64,000 nt of DNA, from NCBI GenBank assembly GCA_947643165.1, contig CANRVB010000005.1, positions 62,001-126,000 of the forward strand. The letters run 5' to 3'. The DNA comes from an uncultured Porphyromonadaceae bacterium. Its GTDB lineage: Bacteria > Bacteroidota > Bacteroidia > Bacteroidales > Muribaculaceae. The number at the start of each line of letters is the position of its first letter. The first letter of the stretch is position 1. Shown in pieces: positions 7,109-16,851 of the stretch. The position numbers and the translations under genes were made by a program. The notes below the pieces were generated by a model that saw only the letters and a list, made by a program, of their open reading frames with translations, did not search any database and was not told where the DNA came from.

Positions 7109-9325
7109 ATGAGTTTGATTGATGCTCACATATTCCGGGCCGTTGGATTGTTCAGAATCCTGATAGTGGCGTTTGTATTGATGCCGGGCGGTTGTGTGTC
7201 GCGTAATGGCGGCGATAGTCCGTTTATGTCATGTGATACTTCCGGGTGGGAACTGATTGTAGGTTCCGACTCCGTAGTGACGCGTGCGTGGATTAATTCG
7301 GGACTGTCGACCTATACCGCAGCTTCTGTAGATGCTCGTGCTGATTCGATTTTATCGGGTGAATTGCGATCTATTCCATCGTTTGGTTGCGGTTTGCCAG
7401 TTGTTGACGCATCATATCGGCTCGGGACATCATTATTGGCTGTCAAAGCAGACTCCGGGGCGATTGTATCTCCTTATGCTGTATATCTGGCCTATGCATC
7501 ATTGGATCCGGACCTATCGCGGCGTTCGCTTGAATCGCTTGTGGCTGATGGTCGTATACGTGCGTTTGATTACGGTAAACTGGACAGTGACGTGTGCCGG
7601 TGGCCGCTCAATTCGTCGACCAGGCTTATGTGGGCATTGGCTGCGTGGAAGCTATATTGCATCACCTACGATAAGGAGTGGCTTGCTTACGCATATCAGG
7701 TGATCGACCGTTCGATAGCGGCGGATGTGATGGTGCTGCATGATCCGGAATATACGTTGTTTCACGGTTCGGACATAGATGATCCGGAAATGCTGTCATA
7801 CCATTATCCGGCATGGATGTCGCCTACTGATGTGTATCAGACCATGTCGCTGACGGTAAATGTCCTGGCCGAAAGGTCGATGCATGTCCTTGCGCTGATG
7901 GCACAGGAACTTGGGAGCGATCCGACTCAACATAATGCCATGAGCCGCACTCTGCGCGATGCTATCAACGACCATTTGTGGCTTCCAAATCTGGGATATT
8001 ACAGTCAGTATCTGTATGGCGGTGCATTTCCTATCCAATCGTATGCCGCTGATAGCCGTGGTGAGGCATTTGCGGCTGCATTCGGAACTGCGTCTGATGC
8101 CCAGAGCCGTCTGATGCTTGCAAGGGTTCCGCGGACTCCATATGGTTTGGCTGTACAGTTCCCTTTGATGCCGCGTCCGGGCTTCATGCTTGCCGATATG
8201 ACTACCGAGGCTATATGGGCTCTGGCGGCCCGCAACGCAGGTAATGGAGAATCGTTGTCGGCGTCATTGTCATCGTTGATCAGGCGTGTGGTCTGTGCAG
8301 ATACAGCTGTGTCGTATCGCACTGTTTCGTTTGATGACTGTGCGGCTGTGTATGCGGCATACGTTGAGGCTTTGTCGGGTATTGACTTCCGTCCAGACGG
8401 AATTATGTTGTGTCCGGTGATTCCCGACGGTATGAAGGGCCCGGTGAATGTCACGGGACTGTCGTTTGGTGAAGCTGAGATTGATATTTCCATAGTTGGA
8501 ACAGGAAATGTTGTGTCGTCTGTTGAAATTGACGGTCTGCCGGTGGAGGGATCAATAATACCTCGCGGGTTAAAAGGCAAGCACAATGTAAAAGTGTCAG
8601 TAACCAAGTCCGGAAATAATAGTTTATTCAGGCCGAATGCGGGGATAGCTGTGATGCCACCGGTCTGGGCTCCGCAGACTCCACGAGTCAACACATCTGG
8701 GAGCAAGCGTATCCATATAGCCAATTATACAGATTCGCTTAGTTATGCCGTATATGTCAATGGTCAGCGGGTCGATGATATCAGTTCCGGTTCCTATCCG
8801 CGGCTTAAGGCTAAAGGCTACACATCGGTGTCGTTTGTCCCTATAGCTTCTTACCGTTGGTTCGGGTATTCATCCTCACCTTATGCTTATATACCCCGGG
8901 GAGGAGAAATTCGTATCCAAGCCGAGGATTTCGCTACGCCGGTCAGTTTCGTCCGATCGGTCAGAGCTGATCATGATAGCCTTGTGGAGATTTCACCGCA
9001 GATCAATAAACGTCTGTCGATGAATGTGGATGTGTCGGAAGATGGCAATTATCTCATTGAAGTGCGTTATGCCGATACGCCGCTTGGCGGTCCTGTAGCC
9101 ATGCGGTCGCTGTTTGTGAATGGGCGGCGCTGTGGAGTGATAGTGATGCCACGGCTTGGGCGGCATACAGATAGTGACAGAATGGGGTTCAGCAGTTCGG
9201 TCAAGGCTGTTCTCAATGCCGGGGCCAATACGGTGTCGCTTGACTATATCATACCGTACAATACCAATCCTGAGGATGAGGCCAATTCTGTTCTTGTGGA
9301 TTGTGTCATACTTATCAAATTATGA
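7109..9325 (+). CDS. Large secreted lipoprotein with six-hairpin glycosidase-like and carbohydrate-binding-like parts
   Basis: 738 residues from the ATG at 7109; the frame is open from 7094 but that overlaps the promoter box. A TTG at 7148 would also give a standard lipoprotein signal (hydrophobic stretch then LMPGGC lipobox). Residues of about 140-440 are helix-rich with a Trp/Tyr-rich pattern (RLMWALAAWKLYCITYDKEW, SYHYPAWMSPTDVYQ) like the (alpha/alpha)6 toroid of glycoside hydrolases. The C-terminal 300 residues are beta-rich and end in a CBM6/35-like segment (IRIQAEDFATP ... YLIEVRYAD). No catalytic residue can be assigned. Its stop overlaps the next ATG (ATGA), so it is coupled to the phosphodiesterase gene. 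Confidence 0.8.
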   Translation: MSLIDAHIFRAVGLFRILIVAFVLMPGGCVSRNGGDSPFMSCDTSGWELIVGSDSVVTRAWINSGLSTYTAASVDARADSILSGELRSIPSFGCGLPVVDASYRLGTSLLAVKADSGAIVSPYAVYLAYASLDPDLSRRSLESLVADGRIRAFDYGKLDSDVCRWPLNSSTRLMWALAAWKLYCITYDKEWLAYAYQVIDRSIAADVMVLHDPEYTLFHGSDIDDPEMLSYHYPAWMSPTDVYQTMSLTVNVLAERSMHVLALMAQELGSDPTQHNAMSRTLRDAINDHLWLPNLGYYSQYLYGGAFPIQSYAADSRGEAFAAAFGTASDAQSRLMLARVPRTPYGLAVQFPLMPRPGFMLADMTTEAIWALAARNAGNGESLSASLSSLIRRVVCADTAVSYRTVSFDDCAAVYAAYVEALSGIDFRPDGIMLCPVIPDGMKGPVNVTGLSFGEAEIDISIVGTGNVVSSVEIDGLPVEGSIIPRGLKGKHNVKVSVTKSGNNSLFRPNAGIAVMPPVWAPQTPRVNTSGSKRIHIANYTDSLSYAVYVNGQRVDDISSGSYPRLKAKGYTSVSFVPIASYRWFGYSSSPYAYIPRGGEIRIQAEDFATPVSFVRSVRADHDSLVEISPQINKRLSMNVDVSEDGNYLIEVRYADTPLGGPVAMRSLFVNGRRCGVIVMPRLGRHTDSDRMGFSSSVKAVLNAGANTVSLDYIIPYNTNPEDEANSVLVDCVILIKL

Positions 9326-9828
9326 GAAAGATCATAGGCATTATAAGTGATACGCATTCATGTTGGGATGACCGTTACAGGATTCATCTATCCGATTGTG
9401 ATGAAATCTGGCATGCGGGCGATATCGGTGATCCTGTACTTCTTGCTTCTCTCGAGGATATCGCACCAGTGAGAGCCGTGTGCGGCAATATAGATCATGG
9501 CGAGGTGCGTCGTCGTTGTCCAGAGGTTCAGGATTTCATCATCGACGGGCTGCATGTGTGGATGACACACATAGGTGGATATCCCGGTCGTTATGCCCCT
9601 GGTGTTGAAAACATATTGAGGACAAGTGGTGTTGATCTCATGATCAGTGGTCACTCCCATATACTCAAGGTGATCAATGATCCGAAACTTGGGCTGTTGC
9701 ATATAAACCCCGGCGCTGCCGGTTGGCATGGATGGCAACGTGAACGTACTTTGGTCAAACTTACCATAGAGAATGGAAAACCTTGTGAACTGGATGTGGT
9801 GACGCTTGGCAAACCTATTAGAAACTAA
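9322..9828 (+). CDS. YfcE/MJ0936-type metallophosphoesterase
   Basis: 168 residues from the ATG at 9322, which overlaps the previous stop. Metal-binding motifs of the calcineurin-like fold are all present: SDTH (D10, H12), AGDIGD, GNIDH in place of GNCD, and SGHSH near residue 113. Proteins of this family are small Mn-dependent phosphodiesterases acting on model substrates; the natural substrate is not known. Cytoplasmic. It is the middle gene of a three-gene operon with two lipoproteins. Confidence 0.9.
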   Translation: MRKIIGIISDTHSCWDDRYRIHLSDCDEIWHAGDIGDPVLLASLEDIAPVRAVCGNIDHGEVRRRCPEVQDFIIDGLHVWMTHIGGYPGRYAPGVENILRTSGVDLMISGHSHILKVINDPKLGLLHINPGAAGWHGWQRERTLVKLTIENGKPCELDVVTLGKPIRN

Positions 9829-9837
9829 ACAGAAATA

Positions 9838-10362
9838 ATGAATAAGAAATATATTCCTATGCTGCTAATCCCGGCCATATTTTCTTTGTCGGGTTGTAAG
9901 ACTACAGAGCAGAATTATCGTACCGCCTATGAGACGGCGCGTCAGCATCAGATAGAACGTGCAGGTGGCGAATTGCCGGAAGGTGTTGAGCTTAAGAACA
10001 CCGGAGCTCCTGTGGTTAAGCAGGTGTCTGTAGATGGTGTGGATATGCCCGCAGCTACTGCGTGGGTACTGACAAACGACAAAAATGTGACACCGCTCGA
10101 TTCCGTCGGAAAATACACGGTTGTGGTGGCGCAGTTCAAGCAGGTGTTCAATGCGTCACAGATGAGACAAAGGCTTGCTGCCGGACATTATGTTGCTCCT
10201 GTTCTCCTTAAGATATCAAATGGCGATTATCTTGTGGGAGCGTATACTACCGATAGTGCCACGCAGGCTCTCGAAAGTCTGAAAGCTGTTGAGGCCGACT
10301 CGACCATCAGTCTTAAAAAGCCTTATCCATATATCTTCAGGGTGGGGCAGAAGATCAGATAA
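9838..10362 (+). CDS. Lipoprotein with SPOR-like domain
   Basis: 174 residues with a lipoprotein signal (MNKKYIPMLLIPAIFSLSGC; lipobox LSGC at residue 20). The C-terminal 75 residues, from about SVGKYTVVVAQFKQ to the end, have the SPOR-like beta-alpha-beta layout (YTVVVAQF, then YLVGAYTTDSATQALESLK). SPOR domains bind denuded peptidoglycan, so this is probably an envelope protein. It is 9 bases downstream of the phosphodiesterase and converges with the small membrane gene that ends one base later. Confidence 0.75.
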   Translation: MNKKYIPMLLIPAIFSLSGCKTTEQNYRTAYETARQHQIERAGGELPEGVELKNTGAPVVKQVSVDGVDMPAATAWVLTNDKNVTPLDSVGKYTVVVAQFKQVFNASQMRQRLAAGHYVAPVLLKISNGDYLVGAYTTDSATQALESLKAVEADSTISLKKPYPYIFRVGQKIR

Positions 10363-10563
10363 TCACTCGTATATCGGCGTAATGTATGTTTCCGTATCTT
10401 CAGATGCGGAAGTCACTTGTGTGCTGTTATGTGTGGAACATCGTTTAAGACTGAACATTCCACCTATGGCAATCATAAGCAGCAACAGGTATATGATTGC
10501 CATACGTTTGGACTTAGGTTCCGGTTGTTTTCGCCTGTTACGGTTGAGCTGAGACTGCATCAT
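10363..10563 (-). CDS. Small single-pass membrane protein of unknown function
   Basis: 66 residues: a basic, Gln/Asn-rich head (MMQSQLNRNRRKQPEPKSKR), one helix at about residues 21-38, and a polar tail. It starts 4 bases after the stop of the Porin_10 gene, so it looks co-transcribed. The second Met may be the true start. I do not recognise a family; the coding call rests on spacing, the clear membrane helix and the tight convergent end with the SPOR lipoprotein. Confidence 0.55.
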   Translation of the reverse strand: MMQSQLNRNRRKQPEPKSKRMAIIYLLLLMIAIGGMFSLKRCSTHNSTQVTSASEDTETYITPIYE

Positions 10564-10567
10564 TGTA

Positions 10568-12652
10568 TTAATTGGTGAAGTCTACCGATAGGCCTATCTG
10601 AAAACGCCGTGGGTTCATAGGATAGTGTGGCAGGCTGAAATAATCGTTGCCACCTATGCTACCCTGATTGATGTGGGAGAACAGGACATAAAATCTTGTC
10701 TTGCCGAGTTTCATGTTGGCGTAAGCGTTCATGAATGGATAGCCTCCGACTTTAACTTTGTCCTGATTGCAGAATGCCATTGTGGCGGGTTGGTAATCGG
10801 GAGCGTAATATTTGGAGTAGTAATCGCAATCGACACCGATCTGTACATCGAGTACTTTGGCAACTTTAAAGAGCAGGAACAGGTTGCTGAATACGGCGAT
10901 TTTGGGCAGTGGCAGAATACTTTCGTTAGATGATGTCTGATATACTACGCGGTTTTGCCAGTTGAGTATGCCAAGTTTGAAATTCTGTGTAAGTCCAGCG
11001 CTCAATACCTGTATGCTGCCACCATGTTGGGCTGGGGTTGCTATTGAGTCGAAGTATATGAGATTCTGCACGTTTTCCACAGCAAAATCAATCTTTGTGC
11101 GTGTTCTGGAATAGGTGAGTGCTCCGCCCAAACGCAGACGGCGAGTCTTGCCGAATGAGTTATGCCATATGAAGTGATTTGACACATAGTTCTCCATTAG
11201 GTAAGGTGCGGCCAGATTGGAGAAATGAGCGTTTGCATCAATGTTGACTGTATCGCCGAACAGCGGTAGAGAAGTGGCAACATTACCAAGCAGGTCGATT
11301 TCTCCCGCAGCGCGTCCGGACATTCCGAATTTTGCTGTCGCATCATATCGCAATATGGAACCCTGTTGTTTGGTCAGCTGACCTCCTATCCATATCAGAT
11401 GTTCTGTGGCTTTCGGATCTATACGGTTCTCAAGCGGATATGGTGTGAGACCGGAGGGAAGAGGATCGAGTCCGGCAATAGTGTCGGGTGTCTGTTTGTA
11501 GCTACGTATATCGTAGGTCAGGAATGCGGATAGTCCGAATTTTGCGTATTTGTGGAATCCTTCGACGAGCGACAGTCCGAATGTATTGCTTATGGATGAA
11601 TAAGATGTCTGATCGTTAGTCCCATCCGCACTGAGATAAGAGTGTTTCCAGAATTCGCTGTCTTCCTGAGCGTTGGAGTTAATGAACTTATGTCGGCTGC
11701 TCACATAGTCAAGGGTCCATGTGATCGAGCTTACCGGCACAAATTCACGTCTGGGCACAGTATCCTCATCTTCGTCTCTATTGCCTCTGGGAGAATTCCC
11801 CATAGACTTTTTGTTGGTCTGCGTAGTGTCGGGTGGCAGATCTCTCCAGAATCCGAACTTATACCGGTTGTTGACCATGAATTCCTGACCTACAAGTCGG
11901 GTATGAGCCGAGCTGAGATTTACCGGTATGGACTTTGGATCGATTTTTGCTACACCTCCTTGCATTTGGGCCGGATCGGTAATGAACCTGTCATCGGTTA
12001 TACCTCCGTTTTCTTTGTTAAGTGCGTTGTAATGGTTGAAGAAGGCCTGGAGTTCATAATGGTCGCCCATATATGAACCGCTTGCACCCCATATCAGGTC
12101 TTTTGTGGCTTGATTGGCATAAGAGCCTTTGGAATACAAGTAATCGAGCATTGCGCCAATCTGCAGCCGTTTATTCACATTTCCGGAAAATGTGGTTTTC
12201 AGACGATCCTGTGTGCTTTCGCGTCCGCCACCAGTATTGTAGCTTACTAATGTCATTGGGATGCGGGAGTTGTAGAACTTATGGTTGCCCAATTCCGGAA
12301 GCCAGAATGAAAGTGCATCATGAAAGAAAAAGGCCGACATGGGTTTGCGGTCCATGTAGATCATGTTCTCAGCCTCACCTCCGAGATTTCCTGTCGTGGC
12401 AAATGCCGTTGTTACATCGTTTGGCACTGCCTGCAGATAATAGTTTAATAGCAGGGTATCGACTACAGCAGGTTCTCTAAGACCGAGAGGGGGAAGCATT
12501 GACCATGCGGTTATAACTTGCTCCGGCAGTTTGGTCGATGAAGACGATGTCGATGTCGCAGATTGGGCCTTGATGACAGGCGTTGCTAAAATCAACGCTG
12601 ACGCAATGCCCATAATCAGACGATATATGTAGATAGTTATTGCTTTGTTCAT
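10568..12652 (-). CDS. Putative outer-membrane porin (Porin_10 family)
   Basis: 694 residues. A signal peptide (about residues 1-29, ending VIKAQS) precedes a short Ser-rich linker and a long beta-barrel region with alternating amphipathic strands that ends in Phe-rich strand RRFQIGLSVDFTN. The N-terminal LPLNYYLQ-like segment and the 'GNLGGEAENMIYMDRK' region are typical of the Bacteroidetes putative porin family PF14121. It probably forms a general outer-membrane channel; substrate unknown. The TAAATTTG box at 12680-12673 lies 20 bases before the start. Confidence 0.85.
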   Translation of the reverse strand: MNKAITIYIYRLIMGIASALILATPVIKAQSATSTSSSSTKLPEQVITAWSMLPPLGLREPAVVDTLLLNYYLQAVPNDVTTAFATTGNLGGEAENMIYMDRKPMSAFFFHDALSFWLPELGNHKFYNSRIPMTLVSYNTGGGRESTQDRLKTTFSGNVNKRLQIGAMLDYLYSKGSYANQATKDLIWGASGSYMGDHYELQAFFNHYNALNKENGGITDDRFITDPAQMQGGVAKIDPKSIPVNLSSAHTRLVGQEFMVNNRYKFGFWRDLPPDTTQTNKKSMGNSPRGNRDEDEDTVPRREFVPVSSITWTLDYVSSRHKFINSNAQEDSEFWKHSYLSADGTNDQTSYSSISNTFGLSLVEGFHKYAKFGLSAFLTYDIRSYKQTPDTIAGLDPLPSGLTPYPLENRIDPKATEHLIWIGGQLTKQQGSILRYDATAKFGMSGRAAGEIDLLGNVATSLPLFGDTVNIDANAHFSNLAAPYLMENYVSNHFIWHNSFGKTRRLRLGGALTYSRTRTKIDFAVENVQNLIYFDSIATPAQHGGSIQVLSAGLTQNFKLGILNWQNRVVYQTSSNESILPLPKIAVFSNLFLLFKVAKVLDVQIGVDCDYYSKYYAPDYQPATMAFCNQDKVKVGGYPFMNAYANMKLGKTRFYVLFSHINQGSIGGNDYFSLPHYPMNPRRFQIGLSVDFTN

Positions 12653-12672
12653 ATATTTTGCTCTTGCGGCTG

Positions 12673-12680
12673 CAAATTTA
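12673..12680 (-). promoter_or_regulatory. -7 box of the porin gene
   Basis: The minus strand reads TAAATTTG 20 bases upstream of the porin ATG. No TTTG is found at the right distance, so only half the promoter is supported. Confidence 0.45.
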
Positions 12681-12740
12681 GCGAATTATTTCCCTTAATA
12701 TCTTATGTCGGTGGAAAAATGAGAAAAATGGACGTTAATG

Positions 12741-12772
12741 TTTGCTGTATCCACAGATTATGCGTACCTTTG
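12741..12772 (+). promoter_or_regulatory. Promoter of rpsP
   Basis: TTTG (12741-12744) and TACCTTTG (12765-12772) separated by exactly 20 bases, a perfect Bacteroidetes promoter. The leader of about 56 bases has a small GC-rich hairpin at 12783-12797 (CGGGG/CCCCG). Confidence 0.8.
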
Positions 12773-12832
12773 CGGTCGCAATCGGGGCGGGTCCCCGGAC
12801 GCGCAATACAAATCCTATAACAAACCGAATTA

Positions 12833-13378
12833 ATGGCAACAAAAATCAGACTGCAACGTCATGGTCGCAAGAACTATGCGTTCTATCCTATTGTTATCGC
12901 CGATAGCAGGGCACCACGAGATGGTAAATTTATTGAAAGGATAGGTTCTTATAATCCGAACACTAATCCTGCTACAATAACTCTTAACTTCGAGCGGGCT
13001 TTGTATTGGTTGAACTGTGGCGCACTGCCCACCGATACTGTTCGTACTATCCTCTCAAACGAGGGCGTACTTCTGATGAAGCACCTTCAGGGTGGCGTTA
13101 AGAAGGGCGCATTCGACGAGGCTGAAGCACAGCGTCGTTTTGATGCCTGGAAACAGCAGAAGCAGGCTAATGTAGATGCACTCCGTGCCTCTATGGCCAC
13201 TAAGGCTGAACTCGCTGTGAAGGAGCGTCTTGCTGAGGAGCAGGCTAAGAATCAGGCTAAGGCTGAGGTTGTGGCTAAGAAGCGTGCTGAGATCGCAGCT
13301 GCCAAGGCAGCTGCCGAGGCTGAGGCTGCCGCTCAGGAAGCTCCTGCTGAAGAGGCTGAGGCTCCCGCCGCAGAGTAA
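12833..13378 (+). CDS. rpsP: 30S ribosomal protein S16 with long Ala/Glu/Lys tail
   Basis: 181 residues. The first 85 or so are a normal S16 core ([34 protein letters not shown]). E. coli S16 is about 82 residues, so the tail adds nearly 100. It is a predicted charged helix turning into an Ala/Glu/Pro-rich end. Such extended S16 proteins are usual in Bacteroidetes. Own promoter and terminator make it a single-gene unit. Confidence 0.95.
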   Translation: MATKIRLQRHGRKNYAFYPIVIADSRAPRDGKFIERIGSYNPNTNPATITLNFERALYWLNCGALPTDTVRTILSNEGVLLMKHLQGGVKKGAFDEAEAQRRFDAWKQQKQANVDALRASMATKAELAVKERLAEEQAKNQAKAEVVAKKRAEIAAAKAAAEAEAAAQEAPAEEAEAPAAE

Positions 13379-13416
13379 GACTGACAATCGACTCCAATCG
13401 ATAACAGTAACCTAAA

Positions 13417-13460
13417 AAAGCGTCGTTCTGTCCGGAATAGGATAGAACGACGCTTTCTTT
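13417..13460 (+). terminator. rpsP terminator
   Basis: Arms 13417-13429 (AAAGCGTCGTTCT) and 13444-13456 are perfectly complementary and extend inward by four more pairs with one G-U. The loop is about six bases and TTCTTTG follows. Confidence 0.85.
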
Positions 13461-13515
13461 GTAGCATTGTCAAAGTCGGTAGAATGCTCCATTTTCGATC
13501 CAACAGGCAGTTTTT

Positions 13516-13547
13516 TTTGCTGATATGGAGAAAAGACAGTAATTTTG
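13516..13547 (+). promoter_or_regulatory. Promoter of glnS
   Basis: TTTG (13516-13519) and TAATTTTG (13540-13547) are 20 bases apart, a perfect consensus match. The leader is about 78 bases, which places the upstream in-frame ATG at 13576 within the transcript, but homology supports the later start at 13630. Confidence 0.75.
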
Positions 13548-13629
13548 TAACTTCTGTAGGCGGTACTGATGAGTATTGCCGTGTATCATTAACCGATTGT
13601 TAAAACCAACCAATAATTTCATACATATT

Positions 13630-15348
13630 ATGGCCGAGAAGCAAGAAGTGCCTGTAGTTGCGGATCCAGAAAGTGGAAAGGGTCTCAATTTTGTAGAACA
13701 GATTGTAGCCGAAGATCTGAAGGCCGGAAAGAACGGAGGACGGCTCAACACCAGGTTCCCGCCGGAGCCGAATGGTTATCTCCATATCGGACACGCCAAG
13801 GCTATATGTATGGACTTTGGTGTTGCAGAGAAGTTTGGCGGCACGTGCAATCTTCGTTTCGATGACACGAATCCTGTGAAGGAAGATGTAGAGTATGTAG
13901 ATGCCATACGTGAGGATATTCATTGGCTCGGTTTCGACTGGGGCGACAGAGAATATTATGCCAGCGACTATTTCCCTCAGTTATATGATCTTGCAGTGCG
14001 TCTGATCAAGGAGGGAAAGGCTTATGTCGATGATCAGACTTCAGAGCAGATCGCAGCACAGAAAGGTACTCCCACCGAACCCGGAACCGAGAGCCCTTAT
14101 CGAAACCGTACTCCCGAGGAGAATCTTGATCTGTTCGAGCGCATGAATGCCGGTGAGTTTGAAGAGGGTGCGCGAGTACTCCGTGCGAAGATAGATATGG
14201 CATCGCCCAATATGCATTTCCGCGATCCTATCATGTATCGTATCATCAAGACTCCCCATCACCGTACAGGAGATAAGTGGAAAGTATATCCCATGTACGA
14301 TTTTGCGCATGGTCAGAGCGATTACTTCGAGGGCGTAACACATTCTATCTGTACATTGGAGTTTGTGGTACACCGTCCTCTCTACGAATACTTTGTCAAT
14401 TATCTCGCAGATGAGTCGTATTGCCCGCGGCAGATTGAGTTCAATCGTTTGAACCTGACATATACGGTCATGAGTAAGCGCAAGCTTCTTCAGCTCGTAA
14501 AGGAGGGCCTTGTGGCAGGTTGGGATGATCCGCGTATGCCGACAATCTCAGGCATGCGCCGCCGTGGATTCACGCCGCGCTCTATCCGCAACTTTGTTGA
14601 CCGTATAGGTTATACCAAGTATGAGGCTCTTAACAGTGTCGCGCTTCTCGAACATGCCGTGCGCGAGGATCTGAATGCGATCTCAACCCGTGGTATGGCT
14701 GTTGTCAATCCTGTAAAGGTTGTCCTGACCAATTATCCGGAAGGCCAGATCGAAACTGTTGAGATGGAAAACAATCCGGAGGATCCGGAGGCCGGTACCC
14801 ATCAGATGCCGTTTGGCCGTGAGTTGTATATAGAGCGCGATGACTTCATGGAGAATCCTCCGAAGAAGTTCTTCCGTCTTGCCCCAGGCGCAGAAGTGCG
14901 TCTGAAGGGTGCGTACATTATCAAGTGTGAGGACGTGGAGAAAGATGCAGATGGCAATATCACAACTCTATATTGCACCTATGATCCCGATACACGTTCC
15001 GGTCTACCTGGAAGCATGCGCAAAGTGAAGGGTACATTGCATTGGGTTGAGGCTACAAATGCCAAGAATGCGATAGTACGTCTGTATGACCGTCTGTTTA
15101 ATGTAGAGAATCCGGCAGCCGAGGTTGATCGTGATTTTCGCGAGCTTCTCAATCCCGATTCGCTCAAGATAGTAGAAGGTGTTAAGGTCGAGCCGTTTAT
15201 CGCGGAAAATGCCACTCCCGGCACTCATTTCCAGTTCCAGCGTGTAGGTTATTTCACACCTGACTATGACAGCACCCCGGACAATCTCATTTTCAATCGT
15301 ACTATCGCACTGAAGGATAGCTGGGAAAAAGTCCAGAAGAAGGGCTGA
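13630..15348 (+). CDS. glnS: Glutaminyl-tRNA synthetase
   Basis: 572 residues from the ATG at 13630; 18 more codons are open upstream but do not resemble the family. Class I synthetase motifs: HIGH as PNGYLHIGHAKA (about residue 51) and KMSKS as VMSKRKL (about residue 281). The region LRFDDTNPVKE is the glutamine/glutamate synthetase signature, and the C-terminal beta-barrel anticodon domain is complete. It charges tRNA-Gln directly, so no amidotransferase route is needed for Gln. The TPR gene follows 24 bases later. Confidence 0.96.
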   Translation: MAEKQEVPVVADPESGKGLNFVEQIVAEDLKAGKNGGRLNTRFPPEPNGYLHIGHAKAICMDFGVAEKFGGTCNLRFDDTNPVKEDVEYVDAIREDIHWLGFDWGDREYYASDYFPQLYDLAVRLIKEGKAYVDDQTSEQIAAQKGTPTEPGTESPYRNRTPEENLDLFERMNAGEFEEGARVLRAKIDMASPNMHFRDPIMYRIIKTPHHRTGDKWKVYPMYDFAHGQSDYFEGVTHSICTLEFVVHRPLYEYFVNYLADESYCPRQIEFNRLNLTYTVMSKRKLLQLVKEGLVAGWDDPRMPTISGMRRRGFTPRSIRNFVDRIGYTKYEALNSVALLEHAVREDLNAISTRGMAVVNPVKVVLTNYPEGQIETVEMENNPEDPEAGTHQMPFGRELYIERDDFMENPPKKFFRLAPGAEVRLKGAYIIKCEDVEKDADGNITTLYCTYDPDTRSGLPGSMRKVKGTLHWVEATNAKNAIVRLYDRLFNVENPAAEVDRDFRELLNPDSLKIVEGVKVEPFIAENATPGTHFQFQRVGYFTPDYDSTPDNLIFNRTIALKDSWEKVQKKG

Positions 15349-15372
15349 TTTCCAGATAAAGCCATATTTCGC

Positions 15373-16848
15373 ATGAGTTTGAACAATAATCCGTCATCCG
15401 ATACAGACGGCGCACGCCGCGAGTTGTATGAACGTTTTTGCTCTGACCTTAAGAAGGATCGGAGAGTGATGTTCTACGATTTGGACGATCTTATAGAACT
15501 GTATGACTATGCCAATGACATACAAGACAAGTATGTGGCTATTGAGGTATTGTTCTGTGGCGAACGTTTGTATCCTGAAAGTGTGGAGCTTGCCGAAAGG
15601 CGTGCATTATTCTATTTCGGATATGACGAGGACGCTGCGGCTTATGCGGTGGAGGCATTACCGGACTCATCTATGATAGGAAAACTGTTGGCGCTGCGTC
15701 TGAAGCATACAGACGCAGCGGCGGCAGCCCCTGTTCTTGAAAAGTTGCTCGCCGAGCGACGCGAACTGACAGATGAGGAAATAATCCAGCTGTCGGACAC
15801 GGCTGAAGAACTTGACATGTATGATTGGCTTATAGCTCATAAGTCAGAGATATCATCGAAAACTGACTATCCACAGACATTTCTCTACGAACTGACACAG
15901 ATAGCAATGGAGAGGGAGCCTGCGACAGCAATATCGCTTTTGGAGGAATTGACGATGATTGAGCCATTTGCGACAGATTTCTGGCTTACAATGGCTCAGA
16001 TCTACGTGACCTATCTTGCTAATCCGGAGAAGGCGCTTGTAGCTTTGGAATATGCACTGGCGATTGATCCTGAAAATGTGAGGGGCCTGATGCTCAAGGC
16101 TCAGTGCTTCAATGATCTGAATTATCCCATAGAACAGATAGAACCTGTGCTCAGGGAAGTCATGGCTATAAATCCGGCCGTAGCTGCAGCTCCGATGGCC
16201 CTGTCGCTCCTGTATGCCAATGAAGGACGACGGAAGGATGCCGAGAAGATACTTCTGGATATCTATAGCGTATTCAAGAGTGATCCTCAGTTGCTTGATG
16301 TGTTAATGACCGTGACCGATGGCGATGTTAACCAAGGTATAGTTAAGTCTTTCCTTACGAGGGATATGCGCGATTATGCCGACAACTTTGTGGAGATGGC
16401 GGAACGCCATGCCAATGAAGGGCGTCATGGTGCAGCGGCATCTCTGCTGCTTGCGCTTGATACGGTGTATGGAATTGAGGAAGATCGCGATTTTATGATG
16501 GAGGAACTATATAGATGTGGTCGCTACGATGAGTTGGTGATGCATTTTGACGGTCTTGATCAGGTAGAACCCTTCCAGCGCGAGATACACGATTCGATTG
16601 ATGTCAGAATCCAATATTTCATATACATACTCTCGTTGCTGCGGCTGGGGCGTCGCGATAAAAGAATGTCAGAAGTGGTGGAGCAGTTGCTTGGTTGCTC
16701 GGCTCTGGATGTGACCAATGACAGTGCGGATACACTGCTTCGTGGCAGATCTGTATTCAAACTATTGCTTAAGATGCATGCCTATCTGTCGGGCATCGAT
16801 TCGCTGACACTCGACGAGATAGATCCATTTGTCAGTGGGCTGAGTTGA
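15373..16848 (+). CDS. Tetratricopeptide-repeat protein
   Basis: 491 residues, acidic and almost entirely helical. TPR-like pairs are clear around residues 195-300 (FWLTMAQIYVTYLANPEKALVALEYALAIDPEN, then LMLKAQCFNDLNYPIEQIEPVLREVMAINP). There is no signal peptide or membrane segment, so it is a cytoplasmic scaffold or chaperone-like protein; its partner is unknown. It follows glnS closely and may share its transcript. It converges with the MBL hydrolase, with only three bases between stops. Confidence 0.85.
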   Translation: MSLNNNPSSDTDGARRELYERFCSDLKKDRRVMFYDLDDLIELYDYANDIQDKYVAIEVLFCGERLYPESVELAERRALFYFGYDEDAAAYAVEALPDSSMIGKLLALRLKHTDAAAAAPVLEKLLAERRELTDEEIIQLSDTAEELDMYDWLIAHKSEISSKTDYPQTFLYELTQIAMEREPATAISLLEELTMIEPFATDFWLTMAQIYVTYLANPEKALVALEYALAIDPENVRGLMLKAQCFNDLNYPIEQIEPVLREVMAINPAVAAAPMALSLLYANEGRRKDAEKILLDIYSVFKSDPQLLDVLMTVTDGDVNQGIVKSFLTRDMRDYADNFVEMAERHANEGRHGAAASLLLALDTVYGIEEDRDFMMEELYRCGRYDELVMHFDGLDQVEPFQREIHDSIDVRIQYFIYILSLLRLGRRDKRMSEVVEQLLGCSALDVTNDSADTLLRGRSVFKLLLKMHAYLSGIDSLTLDEIDPFVSGLS

Positions 16849-16851
16849 TTA

